Under the pieces are notes generated by a model. That model had not been told where the DNA came from. It did no database searches and was given only the letters and a program-made list of their open reading frames with translations. A DNA stretch of 64,000 nucleotides from Entomortierella parvispora. Its lineage: Eukaryota > Mortierellomycota > Mortierellomycetes > Mortierellales > Mortierellaceae. Position 1 is the stretch's first letter, and each line of letters starts with the position of its first letter. Of this stretch, positions 1 to 12,222 are shown one piece after another. The translations under genes and the position numbers were made by a program. The DNA is taken from positions 1,054,001 to 1,118,000 of the forward strand of contig OY752151.1 of NCBI GenBank assembly GCA_963573315.1, read 5' to 3'.

Positions 1-1017
1 CAAAAAACATCGGTATGCCAATTCAGAGTGGGGTCCTGAAGCGAACGCGGCCATGATTGACGAGTTTCGGGATAAGCGTTGCCCTTATAGCGGCGGTACG
101 CTCTCTACCGTGATCGATGCCACTCCAAAGGATTTAATCTCCAAGGTTTACCTGGAGCACAAGATGTTCGAGACTTGGTTCCACAAGCGATCGGTTCTCA
201 TCGGAGATGGTAAATTGCTTCTGTCCTCGTTTTACCCTCGAATTGATTGTTTTTGGTCAACAATAACAGCTTTGTTCTTTACGGTCATCTCCAATGATCT
301 TTTATCCTATACTTTTGATGATGAATAGCCTGTCACAAGGTAACAGTTGCACTTGTGATGCTGAACCCTGTAGTGTAGCCATTACGATTAACTTCTTCTT
401 TGTTATCTATCAGATGCTGCCTTCTGCCGGCCAAGGCAAGTCTTTTTGTTTTCATCCCCTATGCTGAGGGCCTAGCTGATCCACAGATTTGTTTTTTACG
501 ACCTGTAAGCTAACTCATGTTCATTCAGGTGCCATCAACTCATTCCAGGATGCAACGATCTTGGCGAATTGTCTCTATGATCTTGAAGACAACTCTCAAG
601 AAAGCGTTACCGCCGCGTTTCAAAGCTACTATGAGCAACGCTACTCGGTAAGACGCATATGGCAAGCCATCTATGAATGATATTTTTTAGTTGTACTTCA
701 CTGACCGCCACAAATCGCGTCCTTTCTCGATCTTTTTTAATATCTAGCACGCCAAGGAACAATATGAAAACAGTCTTTTGTACTCCAAGTTCCTTTCCGG
801 ACATACATTGAAGGAGAGACTGGTCCGTCATATTTTCCTTAATTACCTGCCCAAATGGTTTTTCCAAGACAAGATGAAAAAATCCTTCGCGTACCGACCC
901 CAGGCTACATTTTTACCTATGGTCCCATTCCGAGGCACGGGGCCGGTTCTCCCTCAACTTCCCTCAAAGAGATATCAATTGGAACAAGAGGCCAAGAAGC
1001 AGAAGCAGGAAGAATGA
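1..1017 (+). CDS. FAD-dependent monooxygenase, copy 1 (5'-truncated by window edge)
   Basis: This is the C-terminal part of a group-A (PHBH-fold, FAD_binding_3 type) flavoprotein monooxygenase; its N-terminal GxGxxG domain lies before the window. Exons read as <1-209, 330-340, 414-435, 529-647 and 748-1017, all in phase. They join to give the FAD-binding GD motif GDACHKMLPSAGQGAIN, followed by the conserved stretch DATILANCLYDLED. Two exons are tiny (11 and 22 nt), and the intron after the 22-nt exon starts with GC (436-437) instead of GT. The C-terminal block with FLPMVPFRGTGPVLPQLPS and a Lys/Glu-rich tail matches the other copies in this window. The substrate is not recognisable; hydroxylation of an aromatic or polyketide-like compound would be typical for the family. 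It converges with copy 2. Confidence 0.85.
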
Positions 1018-1417
1018 AAAAAGAAATGCTCCTCGGTTCAAGTGTGGAAAGCTAGAAAATAAAACGATAACGAAAGTGAACCAAACTTTTATTCGAGCTT
1101 CCTATGGATCCTAATCGAGTACGAACAAAGTGTGGCGAGTAGATTATATGGACGCTGCGGTAATAATTCCGTCTAGGAAGTGTCGCGCGCCGTCTGTCAA
1201 CGAGTCAGGATCTATTAGGGTGCCAGAAAGGTGCAGGATGCCGAGTAATGGCCATCGATGAAGCTGAATGGCTAGAATCTGCCCTGTGCCATCCCTCCAT
1301 TCTACCGCCCATGCTCTCTATAGACAGAAACATGAAATGTACTCTGGAACCTGTAGAGCTCTTTGCTGTTGTTACAGAACGATGAGAATTGCTGCCTGTC
1401 GCGTAGGCGATGATGTA
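1018..1417. other. Intergenic, convergent 3' flanks
   Basis: This lies between the stop codons of monooxygenase copies 1 and 2. No gene, repeat or RNA could be supported here. Confidence 0.6.
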
Positions 1418-3517
1418 TTATTGCAAGCGCGCAGGGAGGAAGCAGATATCTGCCGGGTATTCGATGTCGATCTTGGATGCTCTGCGACCCACTTCTTCTT
1501 TTCTTCCTTCTTTCTCGTATAACTCCAGCTCCGCAGCGTATCGAGTTGATGGTACCTGGGGAAGAACTGCTCCACTCCCTCGGAATGGAATTGCTGGCAA
1601 GAATGCAACCTGAGGTTGATATGTTGTGGTCTTGGCAAACATACCCTGCTGCGTGGATGATGGCAAGAGGTTTAGGTACAAGGAACGCGTCCATCTGTCT
1701 GTCCAATTCTAAATGGATGCCACAAGAAATAAAGAGAAAACGAAGGACGTCAGCAGCCGTATTTGGCTCATTCGTCCAATGCGAACTGTTTGTCAAGCTC
1801 ATACTAATCCTGTGGTTATCTTGGCCGCCAGCTCGCTATTCTCAAATTGATTCTTGGCATGGAGGTAACGTTGATCATAGTATCTCTTGAAAGCTGCTGT
1901 GACACTCTCTTGGGAGATGTCTTCCAGGTCGTAGAGGCAGTTGGCAAGAATAACCGCGTCCTGCAAGGCATTGACGGCGCCTATGTCAATATCCTGGTTA
2001 GAAACCGCACAAAAAAACATATCAAGTACACATGAGGAAATGGAACTGACCTTGTCCAGCTGCAGGCAACATCTTGTGACAAGCTAGAGTGGCGCATGGA
2101 TTACATAGACAGCACATCTCTTTTCAGTTTGCGCCATCGAGAGCAGCGGTCCCAAGAATCTATTCAGAGTCGGTAATCTTACCGTCACCGAGAAGAACAG
2201 ATCGCTTGTAATACCAAGTCTCGAACATCTTGTGCTCAAGGTAAACCTTGGAAATAGTCTCCTTTGGTGTCATGTCGAACAAGTCACGAAGCGTGCCACC
2301 CAACGGGCACGGCCGTCCTTCAAACTCTTTAATCATAGCAGGGTGCGATCCAGAATCCCATTCGGAGGACATGAACATCTGCCTTTTAGCCTCCTCCAAT
2401 GTTTTGTATTGAACTTTGACACTCCAACAGATCCTGTCGCCAGAGACACCCCAACAACTCCACTAGATGACAAAAAGATGAGAAGGATAAGAAACATTGA
2501 GAGCAATTGGTCTTGGCCTGCTTATCCAAGTAAGATGAACAGTCGTGCAAAAAAAAAAAAAAAAGTAAACAAGGCCGAAGAAAAAACTTACACTTCGAGA
2601 TTCGCCTCCAAGAACCGCCTCACTCTTACAGTGGTCTCCTTTCATCTTTGGATACTTTTCCAAGTCTACAGGACGTGTTACTCCAACCATTGCTGTGAAG
2701 CCAGCCACCAAATCCTCTGCATCGGCCTTGGGCAAGAGTTTCTCCTTGGCCATCTCCCGGTACATGCTTTGCCGCGTTGCACTATAAGAACCATCCGCAC
2801 CCACAAGGATGTCTCCCACGTAGGCAGACCTGTCAGAGCAATAAATCACGATCCTGTCGTCTCTTTCCACCACCTTGAGTACTTTTTTTCCCAAGGTGAT
2901 GTTGTCAGGCGGGATCCGGCTCAGCAACAAATTATACAACTGATGGCGAACGAACGTCAGGCTTTGGTATCCTGCACTTTTTTGTCGTCGTTGTTGTTAT
3001 ACAAGTGAATTCAATGAAAAAAAAAAAGACTTTGTCAGCACTCAGTGCGTCACAACCGCGTGAAAAGCAGCCACTCGACCTGGTTACAGCCTTGGTTGTC
3101 CTTACATGTCCTTCTCGTTTTTCATCCCCAAGATGGCCAACTGTTTAAGCTTTCCATCTGCCTTCTCGCTGTGCAACGTGGTAGACTTGAAGGGCATTGA
3201 AAATCGCTCCAGATCTTCCAAGAGCCCAAGTTGTTCAAAGACTGGAAGAATCGTGGACCCCAGAACCATGACGGAGCCTACAAGTTCCTTCCCTTTTGAA
3301 TGTAAGAAAATCGACATGACCCAGATTTTGACCACGTTTGAAAAAGTCTTTAGATTCCATCCTGCCAGTTGATCGTACCGAGAGGCTTGATAGCGGATGC
3401 CCTTTCAAAGATATGGTACTGGATTCCAGCCCGCTCAAGGAGAATGCCAAGAAGGAGACCTCCAAGGCCACCACCTGAAATGAGCACCACAGGCGACTTT
3501 CGATCCTCAAAGTACAT
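1418..3517 (-). CDS. FAD-dependent monooxygenase, copy 2
   Basis: This is a group-A flavoprotein monooxygenase in about seven exons. The start at 3517 opens MYFEDRKSPVVLISGGGLGG, carrying a Rossmann FAD-binding GGGLGG in place of the usual GAGLGG, then FERASAIKPLG. A later exon has the DG motif VGADGSYSATRQ. A 33-nt exon (2051-2083) encodes CHKMLPAAGQ of the GD motif. Without splicing, the last part seems to end at a stop near 1799. A GT at 1804-1803 and an AG at 1710-1709 restore the family sequence GLNWTDRW, so I read this as an intron and not a nonsense mutation. The C-terminus extends about 35 residues past the family end (ELELYEKEGRKEE...), unlike its neighbours. The substrate is unknown. 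Confidence 0.82.
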
Positions 3518-4262
3518 TGCGAGAGTGTTGAGTACTGACAACGGAGAAGGAGGTTTGTGGGAGGAGGAGGGGGTGTTTTTTTTTCTCGTGGATGCTTCGA
3601 AGAGATGAGGATACGATGGGGCAGATGGAGGAGGTGTGCAAGAAGAAAAGAGGGAGAAAGAGACAGTTTCAAGGAAGAAACCGGCCAAGATGGAGGGCGA
3701 AGGTGCACAAGAGAGAAAAAAAAGGCAAACCCAACGGTTGAGCAATCGCTGTTTGATCCAACCAAATTGCATCGGTGGACGCCATGGGAGCATGTCGGCC
3801 CTGGACGGTAATCTTCCTGTTTCTTGCCCCTGGACACGTGTGTAACCGCTTGCTCTCATATCTGCATCCAACCGAAGAGGAGAGCTCAGCCGGTCTCATT
3901 TCTCATGTCCGAATTGTTTGCATCCTTCACTCCTCTCTTTCATTATTCTGCTGCTCCTTTGCTCGGAAAAGCTCTCAGGACTTGGAGGGTCGCCATTTGC
4001 TGCTAGCCTTCTTTTCCCCTTTTTCTTTTTTTGGTGTGGAAGTGAGAGGTTTTTTTTTTGTCAAACCATTCGATGGATGACAAAGAATTCAGCAGGAGAC
4101 GCGCGCCACCTTATGTAATGTGTGCCATGAGGTTGGAGAAATCCATGTTTTATTTTGCTTTGGGAAGAAAAGAGGATGGGAAGGGGGCCCATCTTCCCTG
4201 GTATTTGTTTTGGCGAATGTGCGCGTTGTTCCGGAACAGCGTTTCGGCCTGATTGATTATTA
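3518..4262. other. Intergenic: upstream of copy 2, downstream of copy 3
   Basis: This holds the likely promoter and 5' leader of monooxygenase copy 2, rich in polypurine/polypyrimidine, and the 3' flank of copy 3. No further gene is seen. Confidence 0.5.
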
Positions 4263-6493
4263 TTAGATTGAGGTTGCAGACTGCTGCAGCTTCATCTTCT
4301 CTTCTTGCTCTCTTTGGTATCGGGCAGACGGAATTTGGGGAAGCACAGGTCCCGTACCACGGAAAGGAGCCATGGGCAAAAACGTCACCTGAGGTCGATA
4401 GGCAGAAACTTTTTTCAAGTTGTTCTTTACAAACGTCTGAGGCAAGTAGTGGAGGAAGATCGTCCGGATCAATCGCTCGCTCCAATTGAGTCCACCCACC
4501 ACCTTGGCCAGGAGCTTGCTGGTATCATACTGGCCCTTGGCATGCGAGTATCTAAAGATGGATGCAGTTTCGCAGAAGGCAATGGATTAATGAAGTTAGT
4601 GTCGGTGAGCATTGTTGGCTCTTGTCTCATTTCTTGTATAGTATACTACGGTACCGTTGGTTAAAGTAGCTCTGGAAGGCCGCTGTAATGCTCTTCTGCG
4701 TATTGTCCTTGAGGTCATACAAGCAATTGGCTAAGATGACTGCATCCTGCAGAGAGTTAACAGCACCTAGTATCATCATCATGGTATGGTTGGTTAGAGC
4801 TCTCTGTACTAAGAGAGCCACTTGATCCGAGGGGCTATCCATATGAGAACTCACCTTGACCGCCGGCGGGGAGCATCTTGTGGCAGGCTAGAGGATACAA
4901 AATAGAACAATGATTTGAGGGTCAGTTAGAGCTGTGGTCTCGAATGCAAAGCAAAAGAGTGAACTGGTCGAAAGAACAGCAGGAAGAATCCCTGTTTTAC
5001 CATCACCAATGAGGACAGATCGCTTGTAGTGCCATGTTTGAAACATTTTGTGCTCCAAGTAGACCTTGGACATTCTGTCCATCGGCGTCTTCTCAAACAT
5101 ATCTGCCATGGTCCCACCGTATGGTATCGGCAGGTCTTCGAAATCTTTGATCATGGAAGCACCCGCCTCGGGTCCCCACTCTGAGTTCATAAACATCTGC
5201 TGCTTTGCCTCGAGCAGACTCTGGAACTGTAGACTGCACGCCCAAGCGATCCTGCCATTGGGAATCGACATCAGCACCCACTGCAGGAGGAAGACAGACA
5301 AAAGGCAGGCGGTCAGGGAATAAGTCAAAGAAAAGCATACCACTTGATAGCAGACTAAAAAACAAAAAAAAAAAAAACGTACACTGCGAGATTCACATCC
5401 CATGAATTCACTATCGCAATCCGGACTCTTGAGCATTGGGTACTTTTCTAGATCTAGGGGCTCTGTGACTCCGACCAAACATGCTAGGGAAAGGAGGAAG
5501 AAACATGGGAGGTGAGAGAGAGACCAAACCAAGAGAATGAGAGGAGGAAAGGAGAGTGCAGAAGGAGTACTCACTATAACCAGCGACTAGATCCTCACTA
5601 TCCGACTTTGGCAGGATGCCGGCTTCCTTCATGTCTCTATAAATGTTCTGCCTTGTATGATTTCAACGTTCATGTGGTCAGCTCTTTCCCGTTTTGTTTT
5701 GTTTTGGTTGTAATACGTTCCAAGCGTGGCCGTCAGAGAATCAGGGCTAATACCTTACGGCACTGTACGCACCATCAGCTCCGACCAAAATGTCTCCTCT
5801 GTATGCAGAGCCATCCGAGCAATGAATGATAACCTTGTCCTCCTTCTCCTCGACCTTGAGAACTTTTTTCCCCAAGCTGATCTTGCTTGGAGGGATGCGG
5901 CTTAGCAACAGATCGTACAGCTCTGGACGTGCAAACAACTGTCCATTGTATCCAGCACTGTCCATAATGATCGGTGAGCAAGGAAGTAGAGAGGGAGAGT
6001 GATTGATTCAGTGCCTTGATCATGGTCCAGTCATAACGATGAGGGTGAATGATGGAATTGCGAAGCATGATACTGGTCCTTACATTTCCTTTTCACCGTT
6101 TAATCCTACGGTCCCATGGATCTTCATCTTTTCATTGCGCAAGACGAAAGGTTTGATATTGAGCGAGAAGCGTTGGAGCTCCTCCATCATTCCAAGCTGC
6201 TCAAAGACAGGAAGAATCGTAGGCCCAAGAGTCATGGCAGCACTGACGACCAGGACGGATACAGAAAGAACCGAAGAATCAGTTATCATTTCACAAGCAT
6301 CCTACCATCATGATCCAGCAAGGAGGCGACCATCCATGATATTTCAGTCTTACCCGAGTGGCCTGACCTTAGTAGCTCGCTCAAAGATATGATACTCAAT
6401 GCCTGCCCGGTCGAGAAGTTGTCCCAGCAATAGCCCGCCCAGTCCTGCTCCACTAATGATCACCAACGGTGATTCTTTCTGCTCAGTGGCCAT
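4263..6493 (-). CDS. FAD-dependent monooxygenase, copy 3
   Basis: This is a complete group-A FAD monooxygenase with about nine exons, the most fragmented copy in the array. The start at 6493 opens MATEQKESPLVIISGAGLGG, giving the dinucleotide-binding GAGLGG, then FERATKVRPLG. Later blocks are TLGPTILPVFEQLG, the DG motif VGADGAYSAVR, and a 33-nt exon (4855-4887) encoding CHKMLPAGGQ of the GD motif. The C-terminus has FLPMAPFRGTGPVLPQIPS and ends QSATSI at 4263. It has extra introns after the DG motif and before LVGVTEPLDLEKYP that copies 2, 4 and 5 lack. The family uses FAD and NAD(P)H to hydroxylate small molecules; the substrate here cannot be inferred. Confidence 0.87.
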
Positions 6494-7340
6494 TGCTGCA
6501 CTTGAGTATGTGTTTGAGGTGGAGAGAGGGAAGAAAGGGGGACCAAGTGCTGACAGGGAACAGAGAGACGAGCAAGTAAAAGGCAATTGGAAGCAGACAC
6601 AAGTCGAGGCGGAGCGGAGGTGATGGAGAGAAAGAAGGGAAAGAAGAACCTTTGCCCTCCGACCCATCAGCCATATTCTCTTCTCTTTGGCGGTCATACC
6701 CTCAGCCGGCGCCCTTGAACTACTCCAGAGGATGACAGCCAAACAAAGTTTGAGAGCACCTTGGCTACTTCGTCTCCAGGAGGCTGACAAGGTTGAATTT
6801 GTGTTGGAAGGAATAGGCGATCGCAAGGGCAAATAGACGACCTTTGAGAGCGCAATACAGCAGTGTGTACTGACAACATTCATGTACGGAATAGATTCTC
6901 CTTCCTCTCCCTCCTTCTTTTCTCGGAATACACTCCGCATCCCGCAAACATCTTCAGATATCTCAACCTGTTTTTTATTGTTTTTTTTACTCCCCCTGAA
7001 ATCCTCATTCTTATTGTAGACTTACCCGAGTCTCTTGAAGACCCTGTGTACTGTAGTATCTCGATAGCGCACGCCTGTATCGTCTCGTGTCTTGTCCTAG
7101 TCTGAAGGATACATTGGAGACTGTCGGAGCCAAGCTTTCTTGTGTTGCACAGATGCATCATGTATGACCAAATTTCACAGCCCCACTTTCGCACGTGGCT
7201 CCCGTGCCCGTGGACACAACACACAAAAACAAACATAAACAGGGACACAAAGGCCTTCCGGCAATGAGAGAGCATTATCAAAATGGTATATCTCCGTGGG
7301 ACACTCATATCATTGATTTGCGGTTAGTTTATTACTTATC
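6494..7340. other. Intergenic between monooxygenase copies 3 and 4
   Basis: The 5' flank of copy 3 and the 3' flank of copy 4. Only low-complexity stretches and no supportable gene are seen. Confidence 0.5.
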
Positions 7341-9216
7341 CTACACCACAACACCACCGGCTTTCTTCTTTTCCTCCTGCTCCTTGGTGTATCGCACAGA
7401 TGGCAATTGAGGGAGGACGTAGCCTGTGCCATGGAAAGGCGCCATGGGCAAAAAGGTCACCTGAGGACGGTAGGAGCACATCTTTTCGTTGGACTTGTCC
7501 ACAACCCACTTTGGCAAGTGGAGGAAGATGGTCCGGATCAATCGCTCACTCCAAGAGAGGCCACCGACGACCTTGGCGAGAAACTTGCTGTTATCATATT
7601 GCTCACGGGCATGATCCCAGCGCTGCGCGCGATAACTTTTGAACGCCTCAGTGATGCTGGCTTGGGTGTTGTCCTTGAGGTCGTAGAGGCAATTAGCGAG
7701 AATCACGGCATCTTGCATCGCATTCACAGCGCCTACAATGAGGAAATGGAATTGTTAGCTCACAGCGTGGGAGTATCTGTCTAATAACAGTTGATCATTT
7801 AGTAGGTTGCAGTAGATAGAAAACGTACCCTGTCCAGCTGCAGGCAACATCTGTAGAGTACAAGGATGGAAAAACTGTTAGAGACTCATTGCGACACAAA
7901 GAACAGGTTTACATTTCCCTCTTACCTTGTGGCATGCTACAAGGGCGTATGAAAACAAGAGCAAATCGACAAAGTGAGCAAAAAAAAAAAAAAAAAAAAA
8001 GGGTGGGTACGACAAGTTTCGGGAGACAGACCATTCAGTGGTGCAGTCGCTTACCATCGCCAACAAGGACACTCCGTTTGTAATACCAAGTCTCGAACAT
8101 TTTGTGCTCCAGATACACCTTGGAAATCATCTCCGTTGGGGTCTCGTCGATCATATCGCCCATTTTTCCTCCAGAATATGGGATCGGGAGATGATGAAAC
8201 TCCTTGATCATGGCTGCGTTCGCCTCAGGTCCCCATTCGGCGTTGGTGAATCTCTGGAGTTTGGCCTCTTCTACGCTCTGGAACTGAAGACTGCAAGCCC
8301 ACGCGATCCTGTTGCCCGGTACCGCCATCAAAACCCACTATCCACGGGATCCAATTGAGTAACAACGAGAGAAGAATGTAAGTGCCATGTCTCTTTCTTT
8401 TGGACTCTCGCCAATTTTTGTTCGATCTTGATCAGTAACGCTTACGCTTCGGCCATTGCCTCCCATGAATTCACTGGGGCAGCTTCCTTCCGCGAGCATG
8501 GGATACTTCTTCAGGTCCAAAGAATCTGTTACGCCGACCAGCGTTGTGTAACCAGCGACAAGTTCCTCTCTGTCGGACTTTGGGAGAAGCCCTTTGCTGG
8601 TCATTTCCTCATAAATGCTGCTACGAACTGTACTGTAGGCACCATCGGCGCCGACAAGGATATGTCCAGTGTGGGTGCTATTGTCGGCACAGTGGATAGT
8701 CACCATGTCATCCTTCTCCTCGACTCTGAGAATCTTTGCGCCGAAAGTGATTTTTTCTGTTGGAACTCGGCTCAACATCAAGTCGAAAAGGGCAGGGCGG
8801 GCAAACAGCTGTCCTTCATATCCCGAGCTATATCCCAAAGAAAATGGCGCACATCAGTATGATGGCCATACAGGGACTACTTCAAGAAGTTCGAAAGACA
8901 TGCTGGATTCTCCTTACATCTCTTTCTGGCCGTTCAGGGCCATAGACCCGATGATCTTGGTAGTCTCATCCCGCAGAACAAAGGCTTTGACCTCATATGA
9001 TACCTTCTTCAAGTCCTCCAGGAGACCTAATTGTTCAAAGACGGGGAGGATGCTGGGTCCAAGAGTCATGGCGGCTCCAAGAGGCTTGATCTTGGATGCA
9101 CGCTCATAAACATGGTACTCAATGTTTGCACGTTCCAGAAGTTGGGCTAGCAAAAGGCCGCTCAAGCCGGCGCCCACAATAAGAACCTTCAGTGAGTCTC
9201 TCTGTGATGCAGACAT
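7341..9216 (-). CDS. FAD-dependent monooxygenase, copy 4
   Basis: This is a complete group-A FAD monooxygenase. The start at 9216 opens MSASQRDSLKVLIVGAGLSG. The first exon runs directly from KIKPLGAAMTLGPSILPV, so the intron found here in copies 2, 3 and 5 is missing. The final exon is also unbroken from NAMQDAVILANCLYDLKD to the stop. The DG motif is VGADGAYSTVR. The GD motif is spread over an 11-nt exon (7926-7936) and a 22-nt exon (7829-7850), spliced as ACHK then MLPAAGQ. The protein ends KKKAGGVVV. This is the upstream end of the minus-strand array, and a dispersed repeat starts about 230 bp upstream. The substrate is unknown. Confidence 0.87.
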
Positions 9217-9448
9217 TTTTGATAGTGCTAGGAGAGGTGGAAGGGGAAGGGAGGAAATGATGGAGGAAATGATGAGGGGGTAGGATAACAGCTGGGGAGA
9301 CAAGGAGAAAAGAAAAGAAAAGAAAAGGAATTGTGCTTGGGCGCTCAAGTGTAAGGACTGTCGGACAGAGTTTTTTTTTTCTGAGAGCAGTTGTGTCTGA
9401 CTGTGTAACGTTATCCATGTCCAGTAGATTCCCGATTGCAGCCCTGAA

Positions 9449-9782
9449 TGACAAATGCGATCGCCGTGGCAATTAGTGACGAGGCCTCACATGCGATCTA
9501 GGGATTGTCACCGAAAAAGAACGAGCACGGCAAAGCACGGGAATTGTTCGGTCGTTAGGACCACTATGCTGACTTTTGGGGTACAGGCAGAATTTGATCC
9601 ACGATCCGTTGTATGGTGGAGCATGTCCCAACACACAAGGACTACAAATGGTTTATTGTCAAACAACCATGGTTTCGGCCTGCTCTCAGTCAACCTGCTC
9701 TCCACCTCCACCAGACAACCTGGGATTGGAAGACAAAGAATCAACGCTGTGCAGGCACGCCAAAGGCCATCGTGTACGTCAG
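9449..9782 (+). repeat. Dispersed repeat R, copy 1
   Basis: About 330 bp that recurs at 14449-14790 (same orientation) and 54240-54540 (inverted). Shared landmarks are AATTGTTCGGTCGTT, ATGCTGACTTT, GTGGAGCATGT and CTGCTCTCAGTCAACCTGCT. No coding capacity is conserved among the three copies. It may be a SINE/MITE-like element or part of a larger decayed element. Confidence 0.7.
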
Positions 9783-9866
9783 GATACAAATCACTATCAA
9801 CTCCTTACGTTCCGAAGAGAGTCGAGTCTCGAAGAGCGCATCAAAAACTACAAGATGATTACTGAG

Positions 9867-11838
9867 CTATGATGATGCGAAGAAAAACCTTCCACCTATA
9901 CCCGGTTTCCTTCTCTGCAGCAACTCGAATCCAGCTCTGTGCTCCTTCGCAAGCGTCGTATTCCACTCGTTCCTTGCATGAAAAATGTGCAGCCTTGGCC
10001 AGTGTTTCAACATCCACTCTGCATCCTGAACCGTCAACCGGAGACAGTGGTATTGGAGCCACTTTAATTCCCGAAGAACCCTCAGGTTCGAGAATCGGTC
10101 TAGACACCCTTGATTCATCCATCCAAGATCATCCTCAAACGGCATGCCAAACTCGTTGTCTTGAGTAGGTTGACTGGACAAGGTGAGGATCGGACACCAT
10201 GGAGCATCAGTTAGGAACGACAGCTTCTGTAGTTGTTGCAATTGACTTATCTCTTGAACAAGGTATTCTCGCACCAAGAGATCCGATGGATGCATCTCAA
10301 TTATCGTGTTTCGTTTTTCTATGTATATAACCATCTCCAATTCCGAAAGGCCACAGCAAACCCAGGGTTTAAGACCCACGTCATAAACTGAAGATTCAAA
10401 AAAGGTGGGATCCTGGCGACCGTTGTTGGTGTCCTTGATCATGTTCGCCAGCGCGCCCAGAGTGTCTGAAGAGGCCGTAGTCCAGATGGTGCGGCCTTTT
10501 AGTTTTTTCAAACCTGGGATCAGCGAGGGTATCCCCACAAACTCTGGAAGAGGCATCATGATAGAAGAGAGATCCAGCTCTACCATAGTAGAGGCATGAT
10601 GATCAGCCAATGCTCCTAAGGGTCGAGGTATATCCGTCAAGCTTGCACCTATGGTAAAAGGATCCTGCAGATATAGAGATCTCAGTCGAAATCCACCACA
10701 AGAACGGCGGAGGTCGTTGGCCGCCATTGTCTAAAAACAAGGTACCAGATCAAGGTTTGGTTCAAGTCAATCTTTCTTCCAGAGGTTTCATCAGAACGGG
10801 AGAATCACTCGAGACGTATCGACCTACCTCTGGATATAATAGATCTAGGGCCCAGTTCATGGGTGGGTCGTGTTCTCTCATTTTTTTCAACTTGAGGTAC
10901 GAAAGGTTTGGGCAGGATTCATGTAGCACATCCCTCAAAGCGGAGACCATCATCCCAGGATATCCTGTCTCCAATTCGAGTCTCCTCAGCATGAGGCACA
11001 TCCTGAAAATAGGCAAGATCTCTGAGATGGATTGTTGAGGTACACGACCCATACAGAGGGATCTGATCCTCGTGGATTCCAAGGTCCATTTTTGGTCGAG
11101 GGGCGGTCCTTGAAGTGGAGGTTGGTCAAAGTCAAAATTCAAGTGGACAGCACATCCAGTCTCTATAACGTGGAAAGCGCGGTAGCTGTTGATACGTCCT
11201 CCTCCGCCCTCCTCGAGATTGTTGCCGTCTAGTCGTCGGCATGCCCAAAGAAACCGCTGGATATGCTCGAGTGAATGAATCCGATGGTTCGTGATGCTGA
11301 CCCTTTTCAAACTCGAGTGGTTCTCGATCACTTGGCACAGCCGTTCAAAAATGGATTCGTCCAATGCCAGTTGATCCAACCATATATCCTCCAGCATTGA
11401 GTGAAGTTCTATGAACCTAATCATGTCCATTGTCCGCACCTGAAGGTCCTCGTCTTGTTCTCCTCGATTCGGAAAAGGCCACCACTTGAGAACTCGCAAG
11501 GCCGGAAAAACAGGCTCTTCATCTGCTCCCGGGAATATGACCCTAGCTTTAGATCCTCGGACAGCTAGCAAGGGAAGATAGCTCTGGATGGTGATTTCTT
11601 GAACGAGGTGAGAGTAGCAACGGAGGAGAATGGAGTTTGAGTTCAAAAGGTAATGTTCATGCAACTGACGCTCGTCTCGCCCAAACTGGATGACCTTCCA
11701 GAGCACAGGCGTGAAGATCCGATTCCAGGCCTTGCAGACGTGAACACATTTACTGAAGTCCTTGAAGCGGAATGAAGAGGTGATGGCATCCTGAATGAGC
11801 CAGATGTCGAGAGCCTGTTCTGCAAGTGCTGATGACAT
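9867..11838 (-). CDS. F-box-like / leucine-rich-repeat-like protein (two exons)
   Basis: This is a 624-residue protein from exons 11838-10828 and 10730-9867, joined in phase 0 (donor GTAGGT, acceptor TTTTTAG). Residues about 10-55 resemble a degenerate F-box: an Ile/Leu-rich helix, then DFSKCVHVCKAWNRIFTPVLW, ending in the usual Trp. The rest has irregular Leu-rich segments such as FERLCQVIENHSSLKRVSI and LLRCYSHLVQEITIQSYLP, typical of fungal F-box/LRR proteins that recruit substrates to SCF ubiquitin ligases. It is not closely alike to the two Ser/Ala-rich F-box proteins in this window. It sits just downstream of the F-box pseudogene on the same strand. The substrate is unknown. Confidence 0.75.
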
Positions 11839-12222
11839 TGCGCCATGGGAATGAATGAGATAAATGATTCAAAGAGATGGATTTGAAGTTGAGCAAACAA
11901 AAGGGCAGTGCACACCGCGACGCTGTGTGACGCAGATATCCATATGGGACGTGCTCGTCCACACCCTCATTTCCACCATGTCTTTCATATCTTCTCGTTT
12001 CTTTCTTCATCTTCCTCCACCCAGTCCACTCTTCCTCTCAATGGCCGATGACCGAGACCATCTTTCTGAAGCTCGACTGCCGTTCCTTACCTCTACCAAT
12101 GCAGTCGAGGAGCTCGCTGGGATCCAAAATCCCAAAGGCAAACATTTGATCGAGCCACAAAACCTTGCGTAGAAATGGGTCGGTTTGCCCCATGGGGTTT
12201 TTATCATGCAGATAAATATACA

